A stretch of 64,000 nucleotides of DNA from CAIQPS01 sp963783835 (GTDB lineage Bacteria; Actinomycetota; Thermoleophilia; RBG-16-64-13). A program made the translations under genes and the position numbers. Positions 33,727-42,793 of this stretch are shown here, piece after piece. Location: the NCBI GenBank assembly GCA_963783835.1, contig CAWAOX010000002.1, positions 46,264 to 110,263 on the forward strand, written 5' to 3'. The first letter of the stretch is position 1. Every line of letters starts with the position of its first letter. The notes below the pieces were generated by a model. It saw nothing but the letters and a program-made list of their open reading frames with translations. It made no database searches and was not told the origin of the DNA.

Positions 33727-35589
33727 GTGGTGAGCACGATGCGCTCGAAGCTCCGGATCTTGATCGGCACAGGTACCTGCGGCGTCGCCGCCGGCGCCGA
33801 CGAGATCCTGACGACGCTCCGGCGCGAGCTGGACAGCAACCAACTCGAGGCCGACATCATCCAGGTGGGCTGCATAGGTCTCTGTTATGCCGAGCCTCTC
33901 ATGGAGATCGCCAAGCCCGGCCGGCCCAGTGTCTTCTACGGCAACCTTACTCCCCAACTCACGACCGAGATCGTGCGGGACTACGTGGTGGGCGACGACC
34001 CCCGGCCCGACCTGGCCCTGGGCACGAGGGGCGAGGGCGATCTGGACCCCATCCCCCGGTTCTTCGACCTGCCGGTGCTCAAGCCTCAGGTTCGTATCGC
34101 GCTCAGGAACTGCGGGAACATCGACCCCGCCGATATCGACCATTACATCGAGGCCGGCGGCTATGAGGGGCTTGCGAAGGCTCTCAGGATGAGCCCGGAG
34201 CAGGTCATCGAAGAGGTCAAGCGCTCGGGCCTGCGCGGCCGGGGAGGAGCCGGATTCCCGACCGGGCTCAAATGGCAGTTCTGCCGCGACTCACCGGGCA
34301 GTCAGAAGTACATCATCTGCAACGCCGACGAAGGCGACCCCGGGGCCTTCATGGACAGGGCCGTCTTGGAGGGCGACCCCCATGCGGTCCTGGAAGGCAT
34401 GCTCATCGGCGCCTACGCCATCGGGGCCTCCGAGGCCTACATCTACGTGCGGGCCGAGTACCCGCTGGCCATCGACAGGCTGATGACGGCCATGGAGCAG
34501 ATGAAGCAGCGCGGGCTGTTGGGAGAGAACATCCTGGACTCGGGATTCGACTGCCATGTGAAGATCAAGGAGGGCGCCGGCGCGTTCGTGTGCGGCGAAG
34601 AGACCGCGTTGATGGCCTCCATCGAGGGCGACAGGGGCATGCCCCGCTCCCGGCCTCCGTTCCCGGCACAAAGCGGCCTCTGGGGCAAGCCGACGAACAT
34701 CAACAACGTCGAGACCTGGGCCGATGTTTCCGCGATCTTCGAGAAAGGGGCGGACTGGTACGCCGGCTACGGCACCGAGAAGAGCCGGGGCACCAAGACG
34801 TTCTCGCTGGTAGGCAAAGTCAACCGGACCGGGCTTATCGAGGTGCCGATGGGGATCAGCCTTGGCGAGATCATCCAGGGCATCGGCGGCGGTGTCCCGG
34901 AGGGCAAGGTCTTCAAGGCCGTGCAGACCGGGGGCCCCTCGGGCGGGTGCCTGCCCGCGAGCTTCCTCGACGGCTCCGTGGACTACGAGTCGCTGGCGGC
35001 CGCCGGGTCCATCGTCGGTTCCGGCGGGATGGTGGTGATGGATGAGGACGACTGCATGGTGGACGTGGCCAGGTACTTCCTGACCTTCACCCAGCTCGAG
35101 TCCTGCGGCAAGTGCATCCCCTGCCGGTGGGGGACAAAGCAGATGCTGGATATCCTGGAAGATATCGTGAGCGGCAAGGGCCGCGAAGGTGATGTCGAAT
35201 TGCTGCTGGAGTTGGGCGAGGCCGTGAAGAACGGCTCGCTCTGCGCTCTGGGTGGGACGGCGCCCAATCCCGTCCTGACGACCATCCGCTACTTTCGCGA
35301 TGAGTATGACGCTCACATCAAGGAGAGATGCTGCCCGGCGCTATCGTGCAAAGCGCTGGTTCAGTACTGGATCGATACGGAGAAGTGCCGGGCATGCGGC
35401 AGGTGCGTGCGGGCCTGCCCCGCCGACGCCATCACGGGCAGCAAGGAGATCGACTACATCATCGATCAGGACCGGTGCACCAAGTGCGGCGGCTGCCTAG
35501 CCGCCTGCCCTCCCCGATTCGACGCGGTGGTAAAAAGGTCCGGCGAGCGCCACGAACTGCCGGCCGAACCCGTCTCCGTGGCCCCATGA
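33727..35589 (+). CDS. NuoF/HydB-like NADH-binding iron-sulfur flavoprotein subunit
   Basis: The domain order is: thioredoxin-like [2Fe-2S] domain (about 5-100, CIGLCYAEPL), FMN/NADH domain (RGRGGAGFPTGLKW; CNADEGDPGAFMDR; GAGAFVCGEETALM), SLBB domain, a 4Fe-4S site (ESCGKCIPCRWGT) and a C-terminal 2x[4Fe-4S] ferredoxin (CRACGRCVRACPADAI; CTKCGGCLAACPP). This 620-residue layout is that of HydB-type subunits of NAD-linked, sometimes electron-bifurcating, hydrogenases and formate dehydrogenases, not of respiratory complex I. A start at ATG 33739, 8 bases after GAGGTGG, is as likely as the GTG at 33727. Confidence 0.92.
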   Translation: MVSTMRSKLRILIGTGTCGVAAGADEILTTLRRELDSNQLEADIIQVGCIGLCYAEPLMEIAKPGRPSVFYGNLTPQLTTEIVRDYVVGDDPRPDLALGTRGEGDLDPIPRFFDLPVLKPQVRIALRNCGNIDPADIDHYIEAGGYEGLAKALRMSPEQVIEEVKRSGLRGRGGAGFPTGLKWQFCRDSPGSQKYIICNADEGDPGAFMDRAVLEGDPHAVLEGMLIGAYAIGASEAYIYVRAEYPLAIDRLMTAMEQMKQRGLLGENILDSGFDCHVKIKEGAGAFVCGEETALMASIEGDRGMPRSRPPFPAQSGLWGKPTNINNVETWADVSAIFEKGADWYAGYGTEKSRGTKTFSLVGKVNRTGLIEVPMGISLGEIIQGIGGGVPEGKVFKAVQTGGPSGGCLPASFLDGSVDYESLAAAGSIVGSGGMVVMDEDDCMVDVARYFLTFTQLESCGKCIPCRWGTKQMLDILEDIVSGKGREGDVELLLELGEAVKNGSLCALGGTAPNPVLTTIRYFRDEYDAHIKERCCPALSCKALVQYWIDTEKCRACGRCVRACPADAITGSKEIDYIIDQDRCTKCGGCLAACPPRFDAVVKRSGERHELPAEPVSVAP

Positions 35590-35632
35590 GCCCTTTGAAC
35601 AGAGTCCGCTTTGGAAGTCTTGGAGGCGACCG

Positions 35633-38590
35633 ATGACGATAGCCAGCTTGCCTGAGGCCGGCGCAACGAGAGTGCGGACCATCGCTCTGACGATCGATGG
35701 GATGATGATCCAGGTCCGGGATGGCACCACCGTGCTCGACGCGGCCCGCAAGGCCGGCGTCTACATCCCCACCCTCTGCCATGACGAGGATCTCACCCCC
35801 TATGGGGCCTGCCGGCTCTGCGTCGTGGAGATCGAGAACATGCGGGGCCTCCCGACCTCCTGCACCACCCTGGCCACCGATGGCATGGTCGTCCGCACCG
35901 AGACGCCTGCCGTCGAGCGCTCCCGACGCGCCACGATCGAGCTCATCATGGCCAACCACCCTGGCGACTGCCTCAGTTGCGCGCAGAACCAGAACTGCGA
36001 ACTTCAGAAGGTCACGCACTACGTAGGCGTGGACGAGGGGCATTTCAAGCGTCTGCGCCAGAGGACTCGCGTTGTGCCCGTGGACGACAGCAACCCCGCG
36101 TATGTCCGGGACATGAACAAGTGCATCCTGTGCGCCCGCTGCGTGCGCGCCTGCCACGAGATCACCGGTATCGACGCCATCGACCTGGCCTTCCGCGGGA
36201 ACGCGGCGACGGTGAGCGGCTTCGGCGACAAGCCGATCATGCTGTCCCGGTGCGAGACCTGCGGCGAGTGCGTAAGCCGCTGCCCCACGGGAGCCCTCGT
36301 CTTTCGGAACACCCGCCAGGCCACCCGGGAGGTCAGGACCACCTGTCCCTACTGCGCCGTGGGGTGCCAGATGTACCTGGGCGTGCGGGGTACCGAGATC
36401 GTGGGAGTGCGCGCCGACAAGGAAGGCCCGGCTAACGAAGGGCATCTGTGCGTCAAGGGAAGGTTCGGCATCGCGGACTTCGTCCAGCACGAGTCCCGCG
36501 TCAAGACACCCCTCATCAAGAGAAACGGGGTGTTCGAGGAAGCCAGCTGGGACGAGGCGCTCGACCTGGTCGCGAGCCGGTTCAAGACGTTCCAGCCCGA
36601 GGAGATCGGGGTGGTCTCGTCGGCGCGGGCCACCAACGAAGACAACTACGTCATGCAGAAGTTCGGAAGGGCGGTGCTGGGCACCAACAACGTCGATCAC
36701 TGCGCCCGCTTATGACACGCCCCCACGGTGGCCGGTCTGGCCACCACGTTCGGCAGCGGGGCCATGACCAACAACATCGATGACTTCAGCAACACGCGAT
36801 GCGTGCTTGCCATAGGCACCAACACCTCCGAGGCCCATCCCGTGCTCGCGATGAAGATACGGCGGACCGTCCGAAACAAGGGCGCCAAGCTCATCGTCGT
36901 GAACCCCGTGGAAGTCGACTTCGTGCGCGACGCCGACCTGTGGGTACGGCTGAAGTATGGTACGGACGTGGCCCTGCTGATGGGCATGTGCCGCATCATC
37001 CTCGACGAGGGTCTGCACGATGCGGCGTTCATCGAGGAGCGGTGCGAGAACTTCGATGCCTTCAAGAAGGAGCTCGAGAATTACCCCCTGGAGCGCGTGT
37101 CCGAGATCACCGGGGTCGAGCCCGATGTGCTCGTGCAGGCTGCCCGGATGTACGCGCAGAACGGTCCGGCGACCATCCTGTACGCCATGGGGGTGTGCGA
37201 GCACAGCCACGGCACGGAGAACGTGATCGCCACCGCCAACTTGGCGATGCTCACCGGCAATGTGGGCGGGGCGGGCGCGGGGGTCAACCCTCTGCGCGGG
37301 CAGAACAACGTGCAGGGATCCTGCGACATGGGAGCCCTCCCCGACGTCTACCCCGGTTACCAGAAGGTGGACAACGAGGCGGCACGGAAGAAGTTCGAGG
37401 CAGCGTGGGAAGTCGGCCTGAACCCCTATCCCGGGCTCAAGCTGACCGAGATGATCCCCGCCGCCCGCGAAGGGCTCATCAAGGCTCTCTACATCATGGG
37501 CGAGAACCCGGTGCTGACGGACCCCGATAGCAACCACGTCATCGAGGCGCTCGAGAGTCTCGACTTCTTCGTCTTCCAGGATCTGTTCCTCAACGAGACC
37601 GCCCAGTTCGCCGATGTGGTGCTGCCCGCAGCCAGCTTCGCCGAGAAGGACGGCACGTTCACCAACACCGAGCGCCGCGTCCAGAGGGTCCGCAAGGCGA
37701 TCGAGCCGATAGGCCAGAGTAGGCCCGACTGGTGGATAGCCTCCGAGATAGCCAAGCGGATGGGCGCGGTGGGCTTCGACTACGACGACGCGGCGGAGAT
37801 CATGGACGAGATAGCCCGGCTGACGCCGAACTACGGGGGCATCAGCCACAAGCGTCTGGAAGAGGGCAGCCTGCAGTGGCCCTGCCCCAGCGAGGACCAT
37901 CCGGGCACCTGCGTCATGCACTCCGAGATCTTCTCGAGGCCCAACGGCAAGGGGTATTTTGTGCCGCTGAAGTACCGTCCTCCGGTCGAGATGACGAGCG
38001 ACGAGTATCCCCTCATGCTCATGACAGGCCGGCGTCTGTACCACTACCACGCGACGATGACCAGGAAGGTCGGGGCCCTGAACGCCCTCCTGTCGGAGGA
38101 ACTGGCCGAGATCAACCCGGACGACGCGGCCCGGTTGGGCATCAACAGCGGCGACATGATCCAGGTGGCTTCGCAGCAGGGTGAGGTGGAGGTCAGAGCC
38201 AGAGTGACCCGGGCGGTCCCGGCGGGCATGGTGGCCATGGCTTTCCATTTCGCCGAGTGCCCCACCAACCGGCTCATCAGCTCACGGCCGGATACCCTGG
38301 ACCCGGTCACCAAGACACCGGCCTACAAGACGTGTCCGGTGCGGATCCGCAAGCTCGAGGGAGTGACTTCCGCCGACGCCATGCTGGAGGCCTTGCACCG
38401 AGTCAGTCAGGACGGCGATTTCCGCGCCCTGCTTTCGCGCGATCCCGGGGAGGCACTGCGGGATTACGGCCTAACGGACGAGGAGGCGGCGGCGATCGTG
38501 AGCGGCGACGTCGACAGGATGGAGTCCCACGTGGGCGCGCTGGACGAACGTCTCAAGCAGTGGCTTCTGGCCGAGGCCGTAAAAAGGTGA
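35633..38590 (+). CDS. fdhA: selenocysteine formate dehydrogenase catalytic subunit (one gene read through UGA)
   Basis: The ATG at 35633 follows a GGAGG site. The N-terminal quarter has a [2Fe-2S] domain (PTLCHDEDLTPYGACRLC), a His-Cys cluster region (CLSCAQNQNCELQ) and two 4Fe-4S motifs (CILCARCVRACHE; CETCGECVSRCP). The molybdopterin oxidoreductase domain follows, with its own cluster CPYCAVGCQ. The TGA at 36713-36715 is in frame between DHCARL and HAPTVAGLATTFGSG, exactly where formate dehydrogenases have Sec or Cys, giving Sec361 in a 985-residue protein. It oxidises formate to CO2 or the reverse with the NuoE/F-like subunits encoded upstream. It needs sel genes, which are not in this window. 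Confidence 0.95.
36713..36750 (+). promoter_or_regulatory. UGA selenocysteine codon with bacterial SECIS hairpin
   Basis: Eleven bases after the UGA, GGTGGCC (36727-36733) pairs with GGCCACC (36739-36745) around the loop GGTCT. The apical GGU and the spacing match the SelB-binding hairpin of E. coli fdhF, whose loop is also AGGUCU-like. It lies inside the coding region. Confidence 0.9.
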
Positions 38591-38599
38591 CCGGCGCTA

Positions 38600-39229
38600 C
38601 TACTCCCTGACGTCTTCGATGCTCGCCACGAGCGGCTCGAGGGTCATCAGCAGCGCGTCGCGGTCCACGTCCTGGACCTTAAAGGTCACCGTCTCGGAGT
38701 CGGCGGCGATGCCGAAGGCCACGAACTGAGCGCCAAGCGCCGAGATAGCGCTGGAGATCTTGGCCAGGGTGCCTTTCTCTCGGTGCACTTTGGCCGTCAC
38801 CCGAATACCTGGCTCACGGGCCCCGAACAGCTCGAGGAGGATGTTGAAGAGATGGGACTCGGTGATGATGCCCACCAGCTCGCCGTTCCGCGTGACCGGT
38901 AGACCGCTGACCTTGTTGTCGGCCATGATGCGGCCCGCTTCCTCGACCGCGGTATCTTCGGTGACGGTGATCACGTCACGGGTCATCACCTTTTCGACGA
39001 GTATCTTCTCGAGCAGATAGTCCAACTCCCACACGCTGAGCGATGTGGCCGGCGAAGGGGACACGCGCAGAAGATCGTCCAGAGCGACGATGCCCACCAG
39101 GTCTCCCTTCTCATTCACCACCGGCAACTGCCGGACCTTGCTGCCCCGCATGACCTGCAGAGCATCGGGAACGGTCGCGCTCGGGTTGGTCGTGATAGGC
39201 ATCCTGGACATTCTGTCGCGCACTAACAT
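38600..39229 (-). CDS. CBS-pair protein with C-terminal ACT domain (AcuB-like)
   Basis: The 209-residue protein begins MLVRDRMSRMPITTNPSATV and has two CBS motifs (residues about 1-130; LVGIVALDDLL and LVGIITESHLF) followed by an ACT-like domain (about 138-209; RVTAKVHREKGTLAKISSAI). CBS pairs bind adenosine nucleotides and ACT domains bind amino acids, so it is a likely energy or metabolite sensor; AcuB homologues have been linked to acetate/acetoin metabolism. It faces fdhA tail to tail with only 9 bases between them. Confidence 0.88.
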   Translation of the reverse strand: MLVRDRMSRMPITTNPSATVPDALQVMRGSKVRQLPVVNEKGDLVGIVALDDLLRVSPSPATSLSVWELDYLLEKILVEKVMTRDVITVTEDTAVEEAGRIMADNKVSGLPVTRNGELVGIITESHLFNILLELFGAREPGIRVTAKVHREKGTLAKISSAISALGAQFVAFGIAADSETVTFKVQDVDRDALLMTLEPLVASIEDVRE

Positions 39230-39277
39230 CGGGCCCTCCTAACAGCCGCTTCCCTCACCTGGACCAGTGTACTGCAC

Positions 39278-40106
39278 CTACGCGCCGCCGGACGGCGCCC
39301 GCATCTGCCGGGCTCGCTCGGACGCCGCTTCGACTGCCTGTTGAAACGCGAGCCGGACGCCTCGCTCCTCGAGAACGTGCACGCCTCCCCGGAGCGGGTC
39401 GCCGGACGGTGCCAGCTGCCGCTGCAGTTCGGCCGCCGACTCATCACCGGCCACGAGCATCCGGGCGGCGCCGAGCATCGCCCGGCGCGCGAACACCCGG
39501 GCAGAGGAGCGCGGCAATCCTGCCGCCACTCCCCCATCCTCCAGGCCTTCGAGCGCGAGCGCGAGGAGCGCGGGGCCGGTCCCCGAGACCGCCGTCACCG
39601 CGTCGAGCATGCTCTCCGGCACGACGACCGCCAGCCCCAGTGCGCTGAACAGATCGACCACCCGCTGCTCCAACTCCGGCGCAACGCCCGGCTCCGCCGC
39701 TACCGCTATGGTCCCGGCTCCCAGTTCCACGCCCAGGTTCGGCATCACTCGGAAGAGCGACGGCCCAGGTCCGGATATCCGCCGGATCTGCCCTAGCTCC
39801 ACCCCAGCCATCGAGGAGACGACCACTTGGTCCTCGCGCAGCAGGGGAGCGATCGAACGGAGGAGTTCCTCTGCGTCCTTGGGCTTCACTACGACGATGA
39901 CGAAGCGCGGCCTCGCTCACCAGGTGAGCGGGCGATTCGGCGACGGCGACGAACTGGCTCTCCGCCACCCGCTGCACAGCACTCGGGATCTTGTCCCACA
40001 CCAGCAGGCGCACTCCCGGTACCGACGCCCGCGACCAGCCGCGCACGAGAGCCGAACCCATGTTGCCGGTCCCGATCACGCCGATGGTGGTACCTGTTTC
40101 TGCCAC
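39278..40106 (-). CDS. proC: pyrroline-5-carboxylate reductase family protein, frameshifted as read
   Basis: The ATG at 40106 gives the NADP site TIGVIGTGNMGSALVRGW and runs to AHLVSEA. Then the other frame continues FVIVVVKPKDAEELL, with FRVMPNLGVELGAG and AVSGTGPALLALALEGL, to the stop at 39278. One extra base near 39906 accounts for the break. ProC reduces pyrroline-5-carboxylate to proline. The usual TPGGTT motif of the C-terminal domain is replaced by PSGDPL, so a divergent substrate is possible. About 275 residues when joined. Confidence 0.8.
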
Positions 40107-40211
40107 GGAAGGCCTCCTTTCGCCTGCACCCTACCATGCCGCCCGGCTGCTTGTATGATTCAGGGAGTTCACCCGGGAAGAACGTAGCGGGCCGCAAGGG
40201 GAAGGAGCCTC

Positions 40212-40890
40212 ATGGAGCGGGCGTCAAGCCAGGACGAGATGAAGAAGCAGGCAGCCCTCGAAGCGCTCACCTACGTGAAGGGTGGCATCGTCGGGGTGGG
40301 CACCGGGTCGACCGTCGACCCACTTTATCGACGCCCTGGCCACCATCAAGGACCGCATCGACGGGGCCGTGTCGAGTTCCGTGGCCTCGGGCGTACGACT
40401 GGGGAGCTACGGCATCCCCGTGCTCGACCTCAACGACGTCGGCTGCCTCGATCTGTATGTCGACGGCGCCGACGAGTCCAATCGCCACCTCCAGTTGATC
40501 AAGGGTGGCGGAGGCGCACTCACCCGGGAGAAGATCGTGGCTGCCGCCAGCCGGCGGTTCATCTGCATCGCGGACGAGAGCAAGCTGGTGGATGTCCTCG
40601 GCCGTTTCCCGCTTCCGGTCGAGGTCATCCCCATGGCCAGGAGTCACGTGGCCGCCAAGGTGGTCAAGCTCGGAGGCACGCCCATCTTGCGGGAGGGCGT
40701 CACCACCGACAACGGCAACGTGATACTGGACGTCCACGGACTCCGGATCACATCGCCGGTCGACTTCGAACAGCGGCTCAACAACATCGCCGGAGTGGTC
40801 ACCTGCGGCCTGTTCGCCATGCGGCCCGCCGACGTGCTGATCCTGGGTACCCCGGCAGGGCCGCGGACGGTAGAGGCGGAGCAGCCGTGA
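40212..40890 (+). CDS. rpiA: ribose-5-phosphate isomerase A, frameshifted as read
   Basis: From the ATG at 40212 the frame has MKKQAALEALTYV and VGVGTGSTVD, the phosphate-binding loop. After that the +1 frame continues HFIDALATIKDRI, with LYVDGADESN, LIKGGGGALTREKIVA and TTDNGNVILDV, to 40890. One extra C in the CCC near 40319 explains the break. RpiA interconverts ribose-5-phosphate and ribulose-5-phosphate. All catalytic motifs (the Asp pair in DGADE, Glu in TREK) are present. Its stop overlaps the next GTG start (GTGA). Confidence 0.9.
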
Positions 40891-41882
40891 AAGCAGTCGT
40901 GTTCGAACAGTTCGGCGGTCCCGAAGTCCTTGAGTATGTCGACCTGCCGATCCCGACCCCGGGTCCCGGCCAGGTGCTGGTGAAGATGCGGGCGGCCGGC
41001 GTCTGTAAGGCCGACTGGCGCGTCAGGACAGGCCGCTGCCAGTGGCTCACCTGCCCTTTTCCCGTGACCTTGGGCTACGAGATGGCGGGCACCATAGAAT
41101 CTCTGGGGCCGGGAGTCACCGGGTTTTCGGTGGGCCAGCCGGTGCATGTGCTCCACATGGCCTGCTACGGCACCTACGCCGAGTACATGGCGGTGACGGC
41201 GGACGATGTCGCGCCCCTGCCGGACGGCGCGGATTTCGATGCGGCCGCGGGCGCCTACAACTACTTCGTGGCCTGGGGGCTTCTCAACCAGATAGTCCAG
41301 GGGACCGAGGGGCAGACTCTGTACATCGGCGGAGCGGCCGGCGGTGTCGGCACCGCCGTCATCCAGTTGGCGCAGTACAAGAAGATGGACATCATCGCCA
41401 GCGCGAGCACCGAGACCAAGTGCGACTACCTGAGAAGCCTCGGTTTGGGCAAGGTGTTCAACCACAAGGTAGAGAGCGACGTCTCGGCCGTGCGAAGGCT
41501 CACCGAAGGCCGCGGCGTGGACTACGTCTACGACCAGGTCGCCGGCCCCGCTTTCTGCCGTCAGTTCGACATGCTGGCGACGTACGGGCAGATCATCCTC
41601 TACAACTATCTGGGCGGCTATCCGGAGGACAAGGAGATAATCCACATCCTCCAGAGCCGTTGCGAAGGGTGCTACGGGATCAGGTACTTCTCCATCCACG
41701 TGCACGACACCGACCCGGCCGGCTTCAGGAAGGTCAAGGAGGAAGTGCTCGGGCTCATCGCGGCGGGCGCCCTCAAGCCGCCCATCTACAAGGCGCTCCC
41801 GCTTTCAGAGGCGCGCGCGGCTCACGAGATGGTCGACTCCGGCGAGGTACTGGGCAAGCTGGTGCTGCACCCGGCAGTCTAG
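40887..41882 (+). CDS. quinone-oxidoreductase-like medium-chain dehydrogenase (zinc-free MDR family)
   Basis: The GTG at 40887 starts VKAVVFEQFGGPEVLEYVDL. The 331-residue protein has the GroES-like domain and the Rossmann motif LYIGGAAGGVGTAVIQLAQ. The cysteines and histidines of the structural zinc lobe are absent, as in the quinone oxidoreductase/enoyl reductase branch. It should use NADPH to reduce a quinone or an activated double bond. It is coupled to rpiA by a 4-base overlap. Substrate unknown. Confidence 0.87.
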   Translation: MKAVVFEQFGGPEVLEYVDLPIPTPGPGQVLVKMRAAGVCKADWRVRTGRCQWLTCPFPVTLGYEMAGTIESLGPGVTGFSVGQPVHVLHMACYGTYAEYMAVTADDVAPLPDGADFDAAAGAYNYFVAWGLLNQIVQGTEGQTLYIGGAAGGVGTAVIQLAQYKKMDIIASASTETKCDYLRSLGLGKVFNHKVESDVSAVRRLTEGRGVDYVYDQVAGPAFCRQFDMLATYGQIILYNYLGGYPEDKEIIHILQSRCEGCYGIRYFSIHVHDTDPAGFRKVKEEVLGLIAAGALKPPIYKALPLSEARAAHEMVDSGEVLGKLVLHPAV

Positions 41883-42613
41883 AACTGGGCCCACGCCCCT
41901 TGAAGGGCCGTCTCGCTCCTCGGATCTGCGGGAGAGTGGAGTTCCTGAGTGGCACTCAGGGTCTCGCGGCGAACGTCCGGCACGGTGCTCATCTTGCGCC
42001 AAAGACAGAGGTCCTTCCTGAGGTATTTGGCCTTGATCGCAGGGGAACAGTCCGTCACCGGACACGCGTAACACGGGCCCAGGTCGTTTTGTTTGACGCT
42101 CACCCTCTTCCGGGGCCTTTCGCCATGGTCGATGCGCACTTGCGTCTGCAGAAGCAACTCTTGCACGTCGCCGCGGATCGCGATCCTGAACTCCGGCATC
42201 TCGTCGGGCTCGTCGTAGGTGAAGACCCCAGTGCGCCAATGGGCAAGCTCGAACATCCGAGCCATGATCAGACGGTACATCGCCTGTCGGATGATCGCTT
42301 CACTCGTGAACCCCTTCTCGACAAGGCGCTGGCCCAGGGGTGCGTGCCCTTCTCTATCTTCGGGGCGCGCAGCCTCCTCCATGAGAACTCTTGCCAGCTG
42401 ACCTTCGTTCAACAGCCCGCCCTTTATCAGGTGCACACCCAGCCTGTCGTCGGTCAGTGGCAGGGAGATCCCTTCGAGGCGTCCCTTGACGAGGTAGATA
42501 TACCCGTGTTCCTCGAAGTCCCGGATCTCGAGAATCCCGGTCGCGGCGTTCTGCGCGAGGAACTGCAGAACGCTCGCCAGGTCGAACCTTTCTATCGATC
42601 CGTGCAGAATCAT
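41879..42613 (-). CDS. DUF4388 (PATAN-like) domain protein
   Basis: The preferred start is ATG 42613, with GAGGGG 9 bases upstream, giving MILHGSIERFDLASVLQFLAQ; a Met at 42640 would add nine residues. The N-terminal 100 residues match DUF4388 (ATGILEIRDFEEHGYIYLVKGRLEG), a domain found in proteins tied to two-component signalling or polarity. The middle has RMFELAHWRTGVFTYDEPDE, and the C-terminal part has a Cys cluster CYACPVTDC plus a later Cys. Function is unknown. Its stop shares the CTAG palindrome with the stop of the convergent dehydrogenase gene. Confidence 0.8.
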   Translation of the reverse strand: MILHGSIERFDLASVLQFLAQNAATGILEIRDFEEHGYIYLVKGRLEGISLPLTDDRLGVHLIKGGLLNEGQLARVLMEEAARPEDREGHAPLGQRLVEKGFTSEAIIRQAMYRLIMARMFELAHWRTGVFTYDEPDEMPEFRIAIRGDVQELLLQTQVRIDHGERPRKRVSVKQNDLGPCYACPVTDCSPAIKAKYLRKDLCLWRKMSTVPDVRRETLSATQELHSPADPRSETALQGAWAQF

Positions 42614-42707
42614 CGCTTTGCTCCCCTCGCTTTCCATCACCGCTTGGATATATCGGCAGGATGTGAGGCTGAGCTTTAGATATGAGGCTTTGCGGAGGTG
42701 AAGAAAC

Positions 42708-42737
42708 GGGGGGCCGCCTCTTGCGCGGCGGCCCCCC
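42708..42737 (-). terminator. intrinsic terminator of the large secreted protein gene
   Basis: GGGGGGCCGCC (42708-42718) pairs perfectly with GGCGGCCCCCC (42727-42737) around an 8-base loop. On the minus strand it is followed by the T-rich CGTTTCTTC. It lies about 55 bases after the stop at 42794. Confidence 0.75.
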
Positions 42738-42793
42738 CTTGTGGTTTCGATCGACTTGGCAGCTTCCCGCCTGAGGTCGCCCTACCGAGATGC

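Noticed and set aside
36713..36715. A stop codon or frameshift splitting formate dehydrogenase into two genes
   Set aside because: The frame is unchanged across the TGA, the position is the active-site Sec/Cys, and a SECIS hairpin follows. It is a selenocysteine codon.
36710..38248. A 512-codon minus-strand frame opposite formate dehydrogenase
   Set aside because: It is a high-GC shadow frame; the plus strand encodes the conserved molybdopterin domain.
41042..42679. A 545-codon plus-strand frame across 41-42.7 kb
   Set aside because: Its first half shadows the dehydrogenase and its second half lies opposite the DUF4388 gene; no conserved motif appears in it.
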